A stretch of DNA of 64,000 nt from Rhodopseudomonas boonkerdii (GCF_021184025.1 NZ_CP036537.1:2356001-2420000), one strand, 5' to 3'; counted from the stretch's first letter, positions 26,130 to 35,668 are shown. A program made the numbers and translations. The notes: generated by a model from the sequence alone, not told the origin.

Positions 26130-26926
26130 GCGCGCCACCTGAGTGCTCTGGTCTCGAGCAGCACGATCAGCGCCTCCAGGATGAAGAGCAGAACCACCAG
26201 TACGAAGGTCCATGCGAAAACGTCGGCGACCGAGAACAGTTCTTGTGCGACGGATAGCTGATGACCGATGCCTGTGACCGCGCCGACCAGTTCTGCAATG
26301 GTGACGACACGAATGGCGAGGCTGAGCGTGATCTTCCAGCTGGTGATGATGCCGGGGGTGATGGCCGGCAGCATCAGCTTGGCGAAGAATTGCAGCGGCG
26401 TCGGACGGAAGGAGCGGATCATCTGCTTCAGGTCGCGTGAGACGTCACGCATGTTGTCGAGCGCATCGACGGTGAAGACGGGTGCGCAGACGACGACCAA
26501 TACGAAGACGATGCGGAATTCGACGCCCTTGAACCACAGTACGGCGAACAGGATCCACGACACCACCGGCACCGCCATCAGGATGCGGATCATGGGCTTG
26601 AGATAGCGCTCGATACTGCCAGACACGTACATCAGAACGGCGACGAGCATGCCGATGACGAAGGACACGAACAGCGAGAGCAGGACGCGGCCGAGCGTCA
26701 CCGCCACATCGAGCGGGGTGATTTTGGTCAGGCTTTGCGCGATGCGGCCGAGACCGGGAATCGCGAAGGCCGGGATGCCGAGCGACGGCGCCAGATAGGA
26801 CATGATCTGCCAGACGGTTGCGAAGAGCACAACCGAGATGATCGTCTCGCGCGGAAGGCCTGGCATCATGAGGACGCGATGCGGCTCTTCGAATGGCGTT
26901 GCCGGCCGCCCCTCGTCAGGGGGCAT
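26126..26926 (-). CDS. NitT/TauT-type ABC transporter permease
   Basis: A 266-residue inner-membrane permease with about six helices and the BPD_transp_1 coupling motif around RDLKQMIRSFRPTPLQFFAKLMLPAITPGI (the E-A-A-like loop). It would form a homodimer with the ATPase encoded next. Start is taken at 26926, overlapping the end of the binding-protein gene; ATG at 26872 is an alternative, and no Shine-Dalgarno site decides between them. The overlap at both ends implies one transcript and coupled translation. Confidence 0.85.
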   Translation of the reverse strand: MPPDEGRPATPFEEPHRVLMMPGLPRETIISVVLFATVWQIMSYLAPSLGIPAFAIPGLGRIAQSLTKITPLDVAVTLGRVLLSLFVSFVIGMLVAVLMYVSGSIERYLKPMIRILMAVPVVSWILFAVLWFKGVEFRIVFVLVVVCAPVFTVDALDNMRDVSRDLKQMIRSFRPTPLQFFAKLMLPAITPGIITSWKITLSLAIRVVTIAELVGAVTGIGHQLSVAQELFSVADVFAWTFVLVVLLFILEALIVLLETRALRWRA

Positions 26927-27896
26927 AGATGATCGCATCGTCAGGCAGCTTGGGATGAAAGCCGGCAGCGACCGCGCGCTCGAACGTATCCCAGATGCTC
27001 TTCTTCTCTGCGGCATCCCAGGCCGGCTTGGCGTCGAACACCCAGCGCTTGGCGTGGACGGCCTCCTTCAGGATGCCGGGTGGCAGTTTCACCGTCTCGA
27101 CGGCAATCTTGTCGGCGCCGTCGGGATCGGTCTGCAGATATTTTGTGACATCCGCGAGAGCCGCGACAAATTGCTTCGGCGCGTTTCCGTTCTTCTTGAT
27201 GGTGTCCTCGCGCATCGCATAGACGAGCTCCCAACCCGTCACACCGGCCATTTCCTTCCATGCTGCATCGGTATTGAAGACGATCTTCAGGCTGGGGTCT
27301 TCCTTGATCATCATGGTGGCGATGGGCTCGATGATCATCGCGGCCTCGACGCGTCCTGCCGCCAGTTGTGCGCGTGCCACGGCGAAGTTGGCATTGACCA
27401 GTGTCATGTCCTTGGCGAGATCGATCCCCTTCGACTTTGCGTAGATCGAAAGGATCTGAAATTGGCCGCTGCCCATATCGGCGGCGAGCTGCTTGCCTTT
27501 GAGCTCTGCGAGCGACTTGATCGCCGGATCCTTGGCGATGACCACGAGGTCGGCCAGCGTCGCCCCCGTTGCGACGATGCGCAGCGGCACGCCTTCGAGG
27601 CGGAGCTTCTGGAAATAAGTGGGGCCGCCGATCAGCGTATCGATTTCGCCGGTGGCGAGGCCGGCATAGTAGGCAGAAAAGGATGGATAGGTCTGCACCT
27701 CCGCTTCGAAACCATTCTTGGTATCGAACTTCTGCGCCTTCATGATGTTGACGACGATGGGAGCAAACACTGGAAGTGTAAGGCTGCCGACGCGAATTTT
27801 CGGGAGCGCCTGCGCCGATGAATTTGTGGCGTGTGTCGTGCCTAGCAGCGTAGCAGCGATGCCCAAGTTGAAGGCGCGTCGCGAAAGACCGATCAT
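26916..27896 (-). CDS. NitT/TauT-type ABC substrate-binding protein (NMT1/THI5-like)
   Basis: A 326-residue periplasmic binding protein. The N-terminus SRRAFNLGIAATLLG is a twin-arginine-type leader, cleaved probably after SSA or SAQA near residue 29. The mature protein has the two-domain NMT1-like fold, with landmarks GLATGEIDTLIGGPTYFQKL (about 81-100) and VEAAMIIEPIATMM. ATG at 27896 is used because GGGAG lies 7 bases upstream; an ATG two codons earlier is too close to it. The ligand could be an aromatic or heteroaromatic carboxylate, sulfonate or pyrimidine; the divergent catabolic genes suggest the compound degraded here. Confidence 0.86.
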   Translation of the reverse strand: MIGLSRRAFNLGIAATLLGTTHATNSSAQALPKIRVGSLTLPVFAPIVVNIMKAQKFDTKNGFEAEVQTYPSFSAYYAGLATGEIDTLIGGPTYFQKLRLEGVPLRIVATGATLADLVVIAKDPAIKSLAELKGKQLAADMGSGQFQILSIYAKSKGIDLAKDMTLVNANFAVARAQLAAGRVEAAMIIEPIATMMIKEDPSLKIVFNTDAAWKEMAGVTGWELVYAMREDTIKKNGNAPKQFVAALADVTKYLQTDPDGADKIAVETVKLPPGILKEAVHAKRWVFDAKPAWDAAEKKSIWDTFERAVAAGFHPKLPDDAIIYAP

Positions 27897-27974
27897 AAAC
27901 ATCTCCCGGGAAACGTGGTGGCAAACGTCGTGGCGCGTAGCTTTTCGATCATTTCCATGCGGCAATGCGGCATT

Positions 27975-27998
27975 CGTTTGTAAGCAAACGATATGCCA
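27975..27998. promoter_or_regulatory. Palindromic operator candidate between divergent operons, with an ATATGCCA half-site
   Basis: CGTTTGTAAGCAAACG (27975-27990) is a palindrome with 6-bp arms, about 80 bp upstream of the binding-protein gene. Similar TTTG-N4-CAAA units occur upstream of the liv operon (30747-30758). Immediately to its right, ATATGCCA (27991-27998) matches one half of the oxalate-cluster operator. Confidence 0.45.
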
Positions 27999-28049
27999 AA
28001 ATTACATTCACTAAATCCTCTTGCTCAGGCGAACTAACGCTACTAGCAT

Positions 28050-28065
28050 TTTGTATGTGCGCAAA
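28050..28065. promoter_or_regulatory. Second TTTG/CAAA dyad near hydrolase gene
   Basis: TTTGTATGTGCGCAAA contains the same half-sites as the other candidate operators (TTTG, CAAA; TACAAA on the complement) but with an eight-base centre. It lies 33 bp before the hydrolase start and may be a second site for the same regulator. Confidence 0.3.
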
Positions 28066-28097
28066 TGAAATCTGCTTTTGGCTTGCAGGAGACCAAT

Positions 28098-28958
28098 ATG
28101 CCGCACCTCACGACGCCGGACGGGACGAAGCTTTATTATGAGCAGGTCGGCACCGGGAGTCCTGTGGTTTTCGTGCACGAATATGCGGGCGATTATCGCA
28201 CCTGGGAGCCTCAACTTCGTTACTTCTCGCGCGCGCATCGCTGTGTGACCTACAGCCAGCGCGGCTACCCGCCGTCGGATGTGCCGACGGACCCCGCGAA
28301 ATACGGCCAGGATATCGCGCGCGACGACGTCATCGCGCTGATGGACGCGTTGAAGATCGAGAAGGCGCACATTGTCGGCCATTCCATGGGCGCATCGACG
28401 GCGCTGCATGTCGGTATCCATTATCCGGATCGCTGTCTTTCGGTGACGGCCGCGAGCTGTGGCTACGGTTCGAGCCCCGATCCGGCCTTTGTCGAACAGG
28501 GGCGTGCCGCTTCGCGCGAAACCGCAAAAATGTTCGAGACGGTCGATTGGCGAACGGCGGCAGCGCGTTACGCCGATGGTGCGACGCGGCAGACGCATAA
28601 GCATAAGGACCCGCGCGGCTTCGCGGAATTCGCCAGTATGCTGGCCGATCATTCGCCGATCGGTCACGCGCTCACCATGCGCGAGTTGCAGGCCAAGCGG
28701 CCGATGCTTTGGGAGATGAAGCCGCAGCTGGAAAAATTCACGCCGCCGCTGCTGATCGTCGTCGGCGACGAGGACGACTGGTGCCTCGATCCCAGCATTT
28801 TTCTGAAGCGCACGGTGCCGACGGCGGGCTTGCTGGTGTTGCCGCGCGCCGGCCATACCATCACCAGCGAGGAGCCGGCGGCTTTCAATGCCGCGCTTGC
28901 CGAGCTCTTTCCGGCAGCCGAATCCGGCCGCTGGATGTCACACCGGCCGGCGGTCTGA
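28098..28958 (+). CDS. Alpha/beta hydrolase
   Basis: A 286-residue alpha/beta-fold hydrolase. The nucleophile elbow is GHSMGAS (Ser about 95); the acid is probably the Asp in VVGDEDDWC and the base His in RAGHTITSEEP, so the triad looks intact. The oxyanion region near VFVHEYAGDYRTWE has HEY instead of the common HGxP. No signal peptide. GGAG lies 8 bases upstream of ATG 28098, which was chosen over an in-frame start 11 codons earlier. It is the first gene of a set with the crotonase and SDR genes, 4 and 30 bp apart. It could cleave a C-C bond, ester or thioester of an intermediate. Confidence 0.85.
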   Translation: MPHLTTPDGTKLYYEQVGTGSPVVFVHEYAGDYRTWEPQLRYFSRAHRCVTYSQRGYPPSDVPTDPAKYGQDIARDDVIALMDALKIEKAHIVGHSMGASTALHVGIHYPDRCLSVTAASCGYGSSPDPAFVEQGRAASRETAKMFETVDWRTAAARYADGATRQTHKHKDPRGFAEFASMLADHSPIGHALTMRELQAKRPMLWEMKPQLEKFTPPLLIVVGDEDDWCLDPSIFLKRTVPTAGLLVLPRAGHTITSEEPAAFNAALAELFPAAESGRWMSHRPAV

Positions 28959-28962
28959 TCCG

Positions 28963-29748
28963 ATGGCAGCGCCCGGCGATATCTTCATCGATATTGCGGA
29001 CGGCATTGCAACGCTGCGGCTCGCCTATTCGGCACGCCGCAATGCGATCTCAACGGTGATGTGGAACAAGATCGCGGCCTTCGCGGTGGAGGTGACGGCC
29101 CGCAAGGATATCCGCGTTGTCGTCATCCGCGGAGATGGAGAGGACATGTTCTCTGCCGGCGCCGACATCTCCGATTTTGCGACCGCGCGGAGCGGCGAGG
29201 GCAACGCCAGGGCCTATGACGATCTCGTCGAGAACACCTGCCGCGCCATCGAGGCGATCCCGCAGCCGACCATCGGCGTGATCTTTGGCGGCTGCATGGG
29301 CGCCGGCTCTTCGGTTGCCGCGAGTTGCGACATGCGGATCGCAGCGTCCGATGCATTCTTTGCCGTGCCGGCTGCGAAGCTTGGTCTCGGCTATGATCCG
29401 CGTGGCATTGCCCGTTTCATTCGCGTGTTCGGCGCCGGTGCTACGCGTCAGGTGTTGTTTACCGCCGATCGACTTCCTGCATCGCGTGCCTATGAGCTCG
29501 GCGCAGTGCATGTCCTCGTGCCAAAGGCGGAAGTCGCGCCGCTTGCCGTAGCACTCGCGCAGAAAATTGCCGGCAATGCGCCGCTGACGATCAAGGCGGC
29601 CAAAGCCGCGATCCGCGCGCTGACCGCCGACGCCGATCTCATGGCCGAGGCCGAACGCCTCTACGCCGATGCCGACGCGAGTGCTGACTACACCGAAGGC
29701 CGAGTGGCTTTCGCCGAGAAGCGGGCTCCGCGCTTTACCGGGAGCTGA
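28963..29748 (+). CDS. Enoyl-CoA hydratase/isomerase family protein lacking both catalytic Glu
   Basis: A 261-residue crotonase-fold protein. CoA-binding and oxyanion features are present (SARRNAIS, FSAGADISDF about 63-72, and GGCMGAGSSVAASCD about 109-123). The two hydratase glutamates are not: the Glu144-type position is Ser117 and the Glu164-type position in FAVPAAKLGLGYD is Ala137. Asp145 lies where 4-chlorobenzoyl-CoA dehalogenase has its nucleophile (same LGLGxD-like context), although that enzyme's Trp137 is Ala here. It is thus unlikely to be an ordinary hydratase; CoA-thioester hydrolysis, isomerisation or C-C chemistry are options. ATG at 28963 is 4 bp after the hydrolase stop. Confidence 0.82.
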   Translation: MAAPGDIFIDIADGIATLRLAYSARRNAISTVMWNKIAAFAVEVTARKDIRVVVIRGDGEDMFSAGADISDFATARSGEGNARAYDDLVENTCRAIEAIPQPTIGVIFGGCMGAGSSVAASCDMRIAASDAFFAVPAAKLGLGYDPRGIARFIRVFGAGATRQVLFTADRLPASRAYELGAVHVLVPKAEVAPLAVALAQKIAGNAPLTIKAAKAAIRALTADADLMAEAERLYADADASADYTEGRVAFAEKRAPRFTGS

Positions 29749-29778
29749 CACGACCTTTCAACCCAGAAGGACGATCTC

Positions 29779-30588
29779 ATGGACCTCCAACTCAAAGGCA
29801 AATGCGCACTCATCACCGGTGGCAGCGAGGGTATCGGCAAGGGCATCGCCATGACGCTGGCGAAAGAGGGCGTCAACGTCGCGATCTGCGCGCGCCGCCC
29901 CGAACCGCTGGAGAAGACCGCCGAAGAGATCAGGGGAGCAACCGGCGTGACGGTCGTTGCGATCCCGGCCGATCTCACCAAGGATGCCGATGCCAAAAAC
30001 TTCGTCGACACCGCGCACAAGAAGCTCGGTGCTATCGATCTGATGATCAACAATGCCGGTTCGGCGCCTGGCGGTGTGATCGAGACGCTGACCGAAGCCG
30101 ACTGGGAACAGGCGCTGCAGCTCAAATTCATGGGCTATGTGCGCTGCCTGCGCTACGCGCTGCCGATCATGGTCAAGCAGGGCGGCGGTCGCGTGGTCAA
30201 TCTTATCGGGAATGATGGCGTGAAGCCGTCCTATTGGGAAATCGCTCCCGGTGCGGCTAATGCCGCTGGACAGAACATGACGCTGTCCCTCGCTGGACAG
30301 TATGGGCGCCACAACATCTCGTTCTGCGCCGTGAACCCCGGTCCGGTCCGGACCGAACGCTGGGCTGGTCTTGTCGGCGCGATGTCGCGTGACATGAAGA
30401 TCTCTTACGAGGACGCCGACAAGTTGGCGCCGGCCTCGATTCCACTCGGACGTATCGCGGAGGTCGAGGAAGTCGCCAATCTCGTGGTGATGCTGTCGTC
30501 GCCCCTGGTTCAGATGGCGAACGGCACCATGATCGAGATCGATGGCGGCCAGGACAAGGCGTTGATGGATCGCTTCCGCGACCGCTAG
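29779..30588 (+). CDS. Short-chain dehydrogenase/reductase family protein without the catalytic tetrad
   Basis: A 269-residue classical-SDR-fold protein. The nucleotide-binding motif TGGSEGIG (13-20) and NNAG (91-94) are present, as is the C-terminal GTMIEIDGGQ. Aligning LSLAGQYG and NPGPVRTE with normal SDRs puts Pro157 and Asn161 at the YxxxK positions (APGAANAAG in place of AYSASKAA), Lys116 at the Asn position and Gly/Asn at the Ser position (NLIGNDG). All four catalytic residues therefore appear replaced. It may bind NAD(P) or a CoA intermediate without standard redox chemistry. It follows the crotonase gene by 30 bp and is closed by a stem-loop. Confidence 0.82.
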   Translation: MDLQLKGKCALITGGSEGIGKGIAMTLAKEGVNVAICARRPEPLEKTAEEIRGATGVTVVAIPADLTKDADAKNFVDTAHKKLGAIDLMINNAGSAPGGVIETLTEADWEQALQLKFMGYVRCLRYALPIMVKQGGGRVVNLIGNDGVKPSYWEIAPGAANAAGQNMTLSLAGQYGRHNISFCAVNPGPVRTERWAGLVGAMSRDMKISYEDADKLAPASIPLGRIAEVEEVANLVVMLSSPLVQMANGTMIEIDGGQDKALMDRFRDR

Positions 30589-30596
30589 TCGCGGTA

Positions 30597-30629
30597 CACG
30601 CGCGGCGACGTTGATTTCGTCGCCGCGTG
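30597..30629 (+). terminator. Stem-loop after the hydrolase-crotonase-SDR operon
   Basis: CACGCGGCGACG-like arm pairs with CGTCGCCGCGTG around a short AT loop, 9 bp past the SDR stop, followed by a broken T-run (CTGCTTTGTG). Confidence 0.6.
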
Positions 30630-30718
30630 CTGCTTTGTGTGTCCGGTCGATTCACGGGATGCGCCTGCAATGATCAAAAGATCAGCGATGTGCTTTGCAC
30701 ATTGCTAAAAGACCAGCC

Positions 30719-30758
30719 TTGACAACCTCAGGGGTGCGCCAGACTATTTGCGTACAAA
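30719..30758 (+). promoter_or_regulatory. Promoter and operator of liv-type operon
   Basis: Perfect -35 TTGACA (30719-30724), 17-bp spacer, -10 GACTAT (30742-30747). The dyad TTTGCGTACAAA (30747-30758) overlaps the end of the -10, a position that would repress. It resembles GTTTGTAAGCAAAC at 27976 and the site at 39920, suggesting one regulator for the locus. Confidence 0.5.
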
Positions 30759-30881
30759 CTAATTCGAGTTGCTCGGCAAGATGCCATCGGCAGGATCGAC
30801 CGATCCGCAGAGAAATGGCGCAGCCCGCGAAATTTCGACGATAACATCCATCGCAATCGTTGCTATCAACGGAGTTCGATC

Positions 30882-32093
30882 ATGATGACGGCTCGTATAT
30901 CTGGTTCATTCGCCCTAGCTGGCCTGTTCGCTCTTTCACTCACCCATGTCGCTGCTGCACAGGACACGATCAAGATCGGTGAGCTCAACAGCTACAAGAC
31001 GCAGACGGCATTCCTGGATCCCTACAAGAAGGGATGGGAGCTGGCGATCGAGGAGATCAACGCCAAGGGCGGCGTGCTCGGCAAGAAGCTCGAAGTGATC
31101 TCGCGTGACGACGGCTCTTCGCCGGGCGATGCTGTGCGTGTCGCCGAAGAACTGGTGACGCGTGAAGGGGTGAATATTCTCGCCGGGACCTTCCTGTCGA
31201 ACACCGGTCTTGCGGTGACGGAGTTCGCCGGCAAGAAGAAGGTATTCTTCCTCGCTGCCGAACCGCTGACCGACAAGATCACCTGGCAGAACGGCAATCG
31301 CTACACATTCCGCTTGCGCGCCACGACCTACATGCAGGTCGCCATGCTGGTGCCGGAAGCGCTGGCTGCGAAGAAGAAGCGCTGGGCGCTGGTTTATCCG
31401 AACTACGAATACGGACAGGCCGCGGCGGCGACCTTCAAGGAGATGATGAAGGCCAAGCAGCCTGACATCGAATTCGTCACCGAACAGGCGCCGCCGCTCG
31501 GCAAGGTCGATGCCGGCGCCGTCGTGCAGGCGATCGACGATGCGAAACCGGACGGGATCTTCAATGTGCTGTTTGGCGCAGACTTTGCCAAGCTGGTGCG
31601 CGAAGGCGGCACGCGCGGTGTGTTCAAGGATCGCACGGTCGTGAGCGTGCTGTCCGGCGAGCCGGAATATCTTGATCCGGTCAAGGAAGAAGCGCCTGTT
31701 GGCTGGATCGTTACGGGTTACCCCTGGGACAAGATCAAGATCCCGGAACACGCGACATTCCTCGCTGCCTATCAGAAGAAGTATAATGACTATCCGCGTC
31801 TCGGATCGATCGTCGGCTATGCCACCATGAAGTCGCTTGCTGCCGGTATCGCCAAGGCCGGATCGACGGACACCGAAAAACTCATCACGGCATTCCGCGG
31901 TCTTGATGTCGTTGGTCCGTTCGGCCCGTTCACCTATCGCGCCAGCGATCATCAGGCGACGGCCGGTGCTTTTGTCGGCAAGATCGCGCTGGAGAACGGC
32001 AAGGGCACCATGAGCGACATCAAATATGTCGATGGTGCCGCCGTGTTGCCGAGCGACGACGAAGTCAAGAAGCTTCGTCCGGCTACCGAGTAA
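30882..32093 (+). CDS. Branched-chain-amino-acid-type ABC substrate-binding protein (LivK-like)
   Basis: A 403-residue periplasmic binding protein of the Leu/Ile/Val family, with a Sec signal peptide (about 1-26, cleavage after AAA). The mature protein starts DTIKIGELNSYKTQTAFLDPY and includes GWELAIEEINAKGGVLGKKLE, the conserved first-lobe helix. In this family such proteins often bind aromatic acids, amides or other non-amino-acid ligands. It opens the operon livK-livHM-livG-livF. The neighbouring catabolic genes suggest an aromatic or heteroaromatic ligand; that is inference. Confidence 0.9.
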   Translation: MMTARISGSFALAGLFALSLTHVAAAQDTIKIGELNSYKTQTAFLDPYKKGWELAIEEINAKGGVLGKKLEVISRDDGSSPGDAVRVAEELVTREGVNILAGTFLSNTGLAVTEFAGKKKVFFLAAEPLTDKITWQNGNRYTFRLRATTYMQVAMLVPEALAAKKKRWALVYPNYEYGQAAAATFKEMMKAKQPDIEFVTEQAPPLGKVDAGAVVQAIDDAKPDGIFNVLFGADFAKLVREGGTRGVFKDRTVVSVLSGEPEYLDPVKEEAPVGWIVTGYPWDKIKIPEHATFLAAYQKKYNDYPRLGSIVGYATMKSLAAGIAKAGSTDTEKLITAFRGLDVVGPFGPFTYRASDHQATAGAFVGKIALENGKGTMSDIKYVDGAAVLPSDDEVKKLRPATE

Positions 32094-32161
32094 GGTCACG
32101 AGCCGATGGCCGCAACGCTTGCTCTTCCCACGATCCCCGCGCGGGAAGAGGCGGGATTCTA

Positions 32162-34048
32162 ATGAACCTGAATGCGTTCGTATTCCAGGCGATCAATGGA
32201 CTGTCGGCGGCATCGGGCCTCTTTCTGGTCGCCGTCGGCCTGTCGCTGATCTTCGGCGTCACCAGGATCGTCAACATCGCTCACGGGTCCCTCTACATGC
32301 TAGGGACCTATATCGCCTATAGCCTCGCCACCAAGATCGGCGGTGCATTTGGCTTCTGGGGTGGCATCGTGCTGACCGCCATTCTGGTCGGCATTCTTGG
32401 TGCGATCATCGAGGTCTTGCTGCTTCGACGCATTTATCGCGCGCCCGAACTGTTTCAGTTGCTGGCGACATTCGCGCTGGTGCTCGTCTTCAACGATGCG
32501 GCGCTGTGGATCTGGGGACCGGAAGACCTGCTCGGTCCGCGTGCGCCGGGTTTGAAGGGCTCCATCGAAATCCTCGGGCGCCGGTTGCCGACTTACGATA
32601 TCTTCCTGATCATTGTCGGTCCGGTCGTTTTGCTGCTGCTTCATATGGCGTTGTCCAAGACGCGTTTCGGTCGCCTCATGCGGGCGGCGACGCAGGACCG
32701 CGAGATGGTCGGCGCGCTCGGCGTCAATCAGGCCATGCTGTTCACCGGCGTATTCGCGCTCGGCGCCATGCTCGCGGGCCTCGGCGGCGCGCTCCAGATC
32801 GCCCGCGAGCCGGCGACGTTAACGACAGACCTGAATGTCATCGGCGACGCCTTCGTGGTGGTTGTGGTGGGCGGCATGGGATCGATCACCGGCGCCTATG
32901 TGGCCGCGGTGCTGATCGCCGAGGTGAAGGCTTTATGTATCGCGCTTGGCGTGATCGATTTTGGCTTGTTCACCGTCAATTTTTCCAAGATGACGCTGGT
33001 TGCCGAATTTCTGGTAATGGCCATCGTGCTGATTGCACGGCCTTATGGATTGCTTGGCCGCGAGCAAGGTGTGGTGCGCAGCGTCGCCGAGCCGGAGGAG
33101 CCGCTGCGTCCGGCCACCATGGCGACCAAGATCGGCGGACTTGTGGTGTTGTTTGTGCTGATCTGCCTGCCACTGATCGCGAAGGACTCGCCTTACACGC
33201 TGGTGCTCGGCATCGATGTGCTGATCGCGATCCTGTTTGCGACCAGCCTGCACTTCATCATGGGGCCGGGCGGGATGCATTCATTCGGCCATGCGGCTTA
33301 CTTCGGTCTCGGCGCCTATGGTGCCGCTCTGCTGGCGAAGTGGTTCGCTGCTCCTATGGGGATTGCGCTTCTGTCCGCTCCGCTGGTGGCGCTGGCCGGC
33401 GCGTTGCTGTTCGGTTGGTTCGCCGTGCGCCTGTCCGGCGTCTATCTCGCGATGCTGACGCTCGCCTTTGCGCAGATCGTCTGGGCTGCCGTGTTCCAGT
33501 GGGAGACTCTGACAGGCGGTTCCAATGGCGTACTCGGCGTCTGGCCATCCGCACCGTTCGAGAGCCGTCCGATGTTTTATTATCTCACGCTTGCCCTCGC
33601 TGCGCTTGGCGTGTTCGCGATCCGGCGCTTCCTGTTTTCCCCATTCGGCTATGCCATGCGGGCGGGGCGTGACTCGCCACTGCGTGCCGAGGCAATCGGA
33701 CTCGACGTGAAACGCATCCATTGGCTGGCCTTCGCCATCGCCGGGTGTGTCTGCGGCGTTGCCGGCGGGCTGTTTGCCTTCGCCAAGGGATCGATCTCGC
33801 CAGAGACGATCGCCGTCGGCCGTTCTATCGATGGTCTGGTGATGGTGCTGCTCGGTGGCCTGCAGACATTGACCGGTCCCATCGTCGGCGCCTCGGTCTT
33901 TGCCGTACTGCAGGACAGCATCATGCGTTCCACGGAATACTGGCGCGCGCTGCTCGGCGGCGTCATCCTGCTGTTGGTGCTGGCATTCCCGGCGGGGATC
34001 GTCGGCGGCCTCTCGAAACTGGTCGTGCGTCGGAAAGCTACGTCATGA
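32162..34048 (+). CDS. Fused LivH-LivM branched-chain-type ABC permease
   Basis: A 628-residue protein joining the two permeases of a Liv-type importer. The LivH half covers about 1-295 ([23 protein letters not shown] near the N-terminus, [19 protein letters not shown] near 235-255). The LivM half covers about 320-628 ([44 protein letters not shown]). Each half has the periplasmic-permease coupling region (for example [20 protein letters not shown] and [20 protein letters not shown]). Such fusions occur in Bradyrhizobium-type genomes. It overlaps livG by four bases. Confidence 0.92.
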   Translation: MNLNAFVFQAINGLSAASGLFLVAVGLSLIFGVTRIVNIAHGSLYMLGTYIAYSLATKIGGAFGFWGGIVLTAILVGILGAIIEVLLLRRIYRAPELFQLLATFALVLVFNDAALWIWGPEDLLGPRAPGLKGSIEILGRRLPTYDIFLIIVGPVVLLLLHMALSKTRFGRLMRAATQDREMVGALGVNQAMLFTGVFALGAMLAGLGGALQIAREPATLTTDLNVIGDAFVVVVVGGMGSITGAYVAAVLIAEVKALCIALGVIDFGLFTVNFSKMTLVAEFLVMAIVLIARPYGLLGREQGVVRSVAEPEEPLRPATMATKIGGLVVLFVLICLPLIAKDSPYTLVLGIDVLIAILFATSLHFIMGPGGMHSFGHAAYFGLGAYGAALLAKWFAAPMGIALLSAPLVALAGALLFGWFAVRLSGVYLAMLTLAFAQIVWAAVFQWETLTGGSNGVLGVWPSAPFESRPMFYYLTLALAALGVFAIRRFLFSPFGYAMRAGRDSPLRAEAIGLDVKRIHWLAFAIAGCVCGVAGGLFAFAKGSISPETIAVGRSIDGLVMVLLGGLQTLTGPIVGASVFAVLQDSIMRSTEYWRALLGGVILLLVLAFPAGIVGGLSKLVVRRKATS

Positions 34049-34812
34049 GCGATCTCAGCATCCGTCGGCTGTCAAAATCCTTCGGCGGTGTGCGCGCCGT
34101 CAACGATGTATCGTTCGAGATCAAGCGCGGAGAATTTCTCGCGCTGATCGGGCCGAACGGTGCCGGCAAATCCACCTGTTTCAACATGATCAATGGTCAG
34201 TTGCCGCCGGATTCCGGCGAAATCTGGTTCGAGGGCAATGCGCTGAACGGCAGGAAACCGCGCGATATCTGGCGGCTCGGCATCGGTCGCACGTTTCAGG
34301 TGGCGGCGACTTTCAATTCGATGACCGTGATCGAGAACGTGCAGATGGCGCTGTTGTCCCATGCCGGTCAGGTCTATCGGCTGTGGCGACCGGCCCGCAC
34401 GCTGCACCGCGGCCGTGCGCTCGAACTGCTAGCCCAGGTCGGCATGCAGGATGCGGCCGATCGGCCGAGCCGTGAACTGGCCTATGGCGACGTCAAGCGC
34501 GTTGAGCTTGCCATCGCCCTCGCCAATGATCCGCGGCTGCTGCTGATGGACGAGCCCACTGCAGGAATGGCGCCGAAAGAGCGCAACGATCTGATCGCGC
34601 TGGTAAAGCGGCTGGTGATCGAACGCGGAATCTCGGTGCTGTTCACCGAGCATTCCATGGATGTCGTATTCGCCTTCGCCGATCGCATCATCGTGCTGGC
34701 GCGCGGGCGCTTGATCGCCGATGGCGACGGGAAATCGATCCGCGATAATCCGCAGGTGCAGGAGGTCTATTTCGGTACCGGCAAGACCTTCAAGGTGGAA
34801 GCGAAGACATGA
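34045..34812 (+). CDS. livG: Liv-type ABC transporter ATPase LivG
   Basis: A 255-residue ABC ATPase. Walker A is GPNGAGKST (about 37-45), the signature region reads [19 protein letters not shown] (LAYGD in place of LSGGQ, as usual for LivG), and Walker B is [13 protein letters not shown]. The long LivG-type insert with [21 protein letters not shown] is present. ATG at 34045 lies in the ATGA overlap with the permease gene; longer upstream reading is out-of-frame permease sequence. It pairs with LivF in the cytoplasm. Confidence 0.93.
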   Translation: MSDLSIRRLSKSFGGVRAVNDVSFEIKRGEFLALIGPNGAGKSTCFNMINGQLPPDSGEIWFEGNALNGRKPRDIWRLGIGRTFQVAATFNSMTVIENVQMALLSHAGQVYRLWRPARTLHRGRALELLAQVGMQDAADRPSRELAYGDVKRVELAIALANDPRLLLMDEPTAGMAPKERNDLIALVKRLVIERGISVLFTEHSMDVVFAFADRIIVLARGRLIADGDGKSIRDNPQVQEVYFGTGKTFKVEAKT

Positions 34813-35537
34813 GCGTGCAGATGCTCACGGTGGAAGGGCTACGTGCCTCCTATGGCGCGGCGCAGATCCTTTACGATATCGGCCTCGAGGTCGGGCGCGG
34901 CGAGGTGGTGGCCCTGATGGGCCGCAACGGCGCCGGCAAGACCACCACCATGAAAGCGGTGATGGGTCTGATGACGCAATCGACCGGCAAGATCATGTTC
35001 GACGGGCACGACATCTCGGACTGTCAGCCTTACGAAATCGCGCGGCTCGGTCTTGGTTTCGTTCCGGAAGATCGCCGCATTTTCTCCGACCTGACCGTGC
35101 TGGAAAATCTCGACATCGGCCGTCAACCGCCGCGAAAGTTCAGCGACGGCATCGACGCGCCCGTATGGAACGAGCAGAAGCTCCTTGCCCTGTTTCCCAA
35201 TCTCGGCGAGATGCCGAACCGGCCGGGTGGTCGCATGAGCGGCGGCGAACAACAGATGCTGACGGTGGCGCGGACGCTGATGGGTAATCCGCTCCTGATC
35301 CTGCTCGACGAGCCCTCGGAGGGTGTTGCACCTGTGATCGTGGAAATGATGGCGAACACGATCCTCGAACTCAAGAAAGCCGGTGTCTCCATTCTGCTCT
35401 CGGAGCAGAACGTTCATTTCGCAGAACTGGTGTCCGATCGCGCTTACATTCTTGAGAAAGGTCAAATTCGATGGAATGGGACCATGGCTGAGCTCGCCGA
35501 CAACGTGGATATCCAGCGTGCTTATTTGACCGTCTAG
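34809..35537 (+). CDS. livF: Liv-type ABC transporter ATPase LivF
   Basis: A 242-residue ABC ATPase with Walker A GRNGAGKTT (about 38-46), LivF-typical GLGFVPEDRRIFSDLTVLENL, signature MSGGEQQML and Walker B ILLDEPSEGVAP. The C-terminal SEQNVHFAELVSDRAYILEKG is characteristic. It starts in a four-base overlap with livG and ends the operon. No obvious terminator follows before the MarR gene 131 bp downstream, so some read-through into that gene is possible. Confidence 0.94.
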   Translation: MSVQMLTVEGLRASYGAAQILYDIGLEVGRGEVVALMGRNGAGKTTTMKAVMGLMTQSTGKIMFDGHDISDCQPYEIARLGLGFVPEDRRIFSDLTVLENLDIGRQPPRKFSDGIDAPVWNEQKLLALFPNLGEMPNRPGGRMSGGEQQMLTVARTLMGNPLLILLDEPSEGVAPVIVEMMANTILELKKAGVSILLSEQNVHFAELVSDRAYILEKGQIRWNGTMAELADNVDIQRAYLTV

Positions 35538-35668
35538 CACGTGGTCCCTGAAAGCGGATCGCTCAAGTCAGCTTCATCGAAGGTGAATGAGACTTGGCGA
35601 TCAAAACTTCATCTGTTCCTGTCGCCGCGGATCGTTCATAACTGAGGTCGCACAACGGGATCGCGGTG

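Noticed and set aside
27982..27998. Full oxalate-type operator upstream of the NitT-type binding protein
   Set aside because: Only the ATATGCCA half matches; the left half belongs to a different dyad, so it is not counted as a regulon member.
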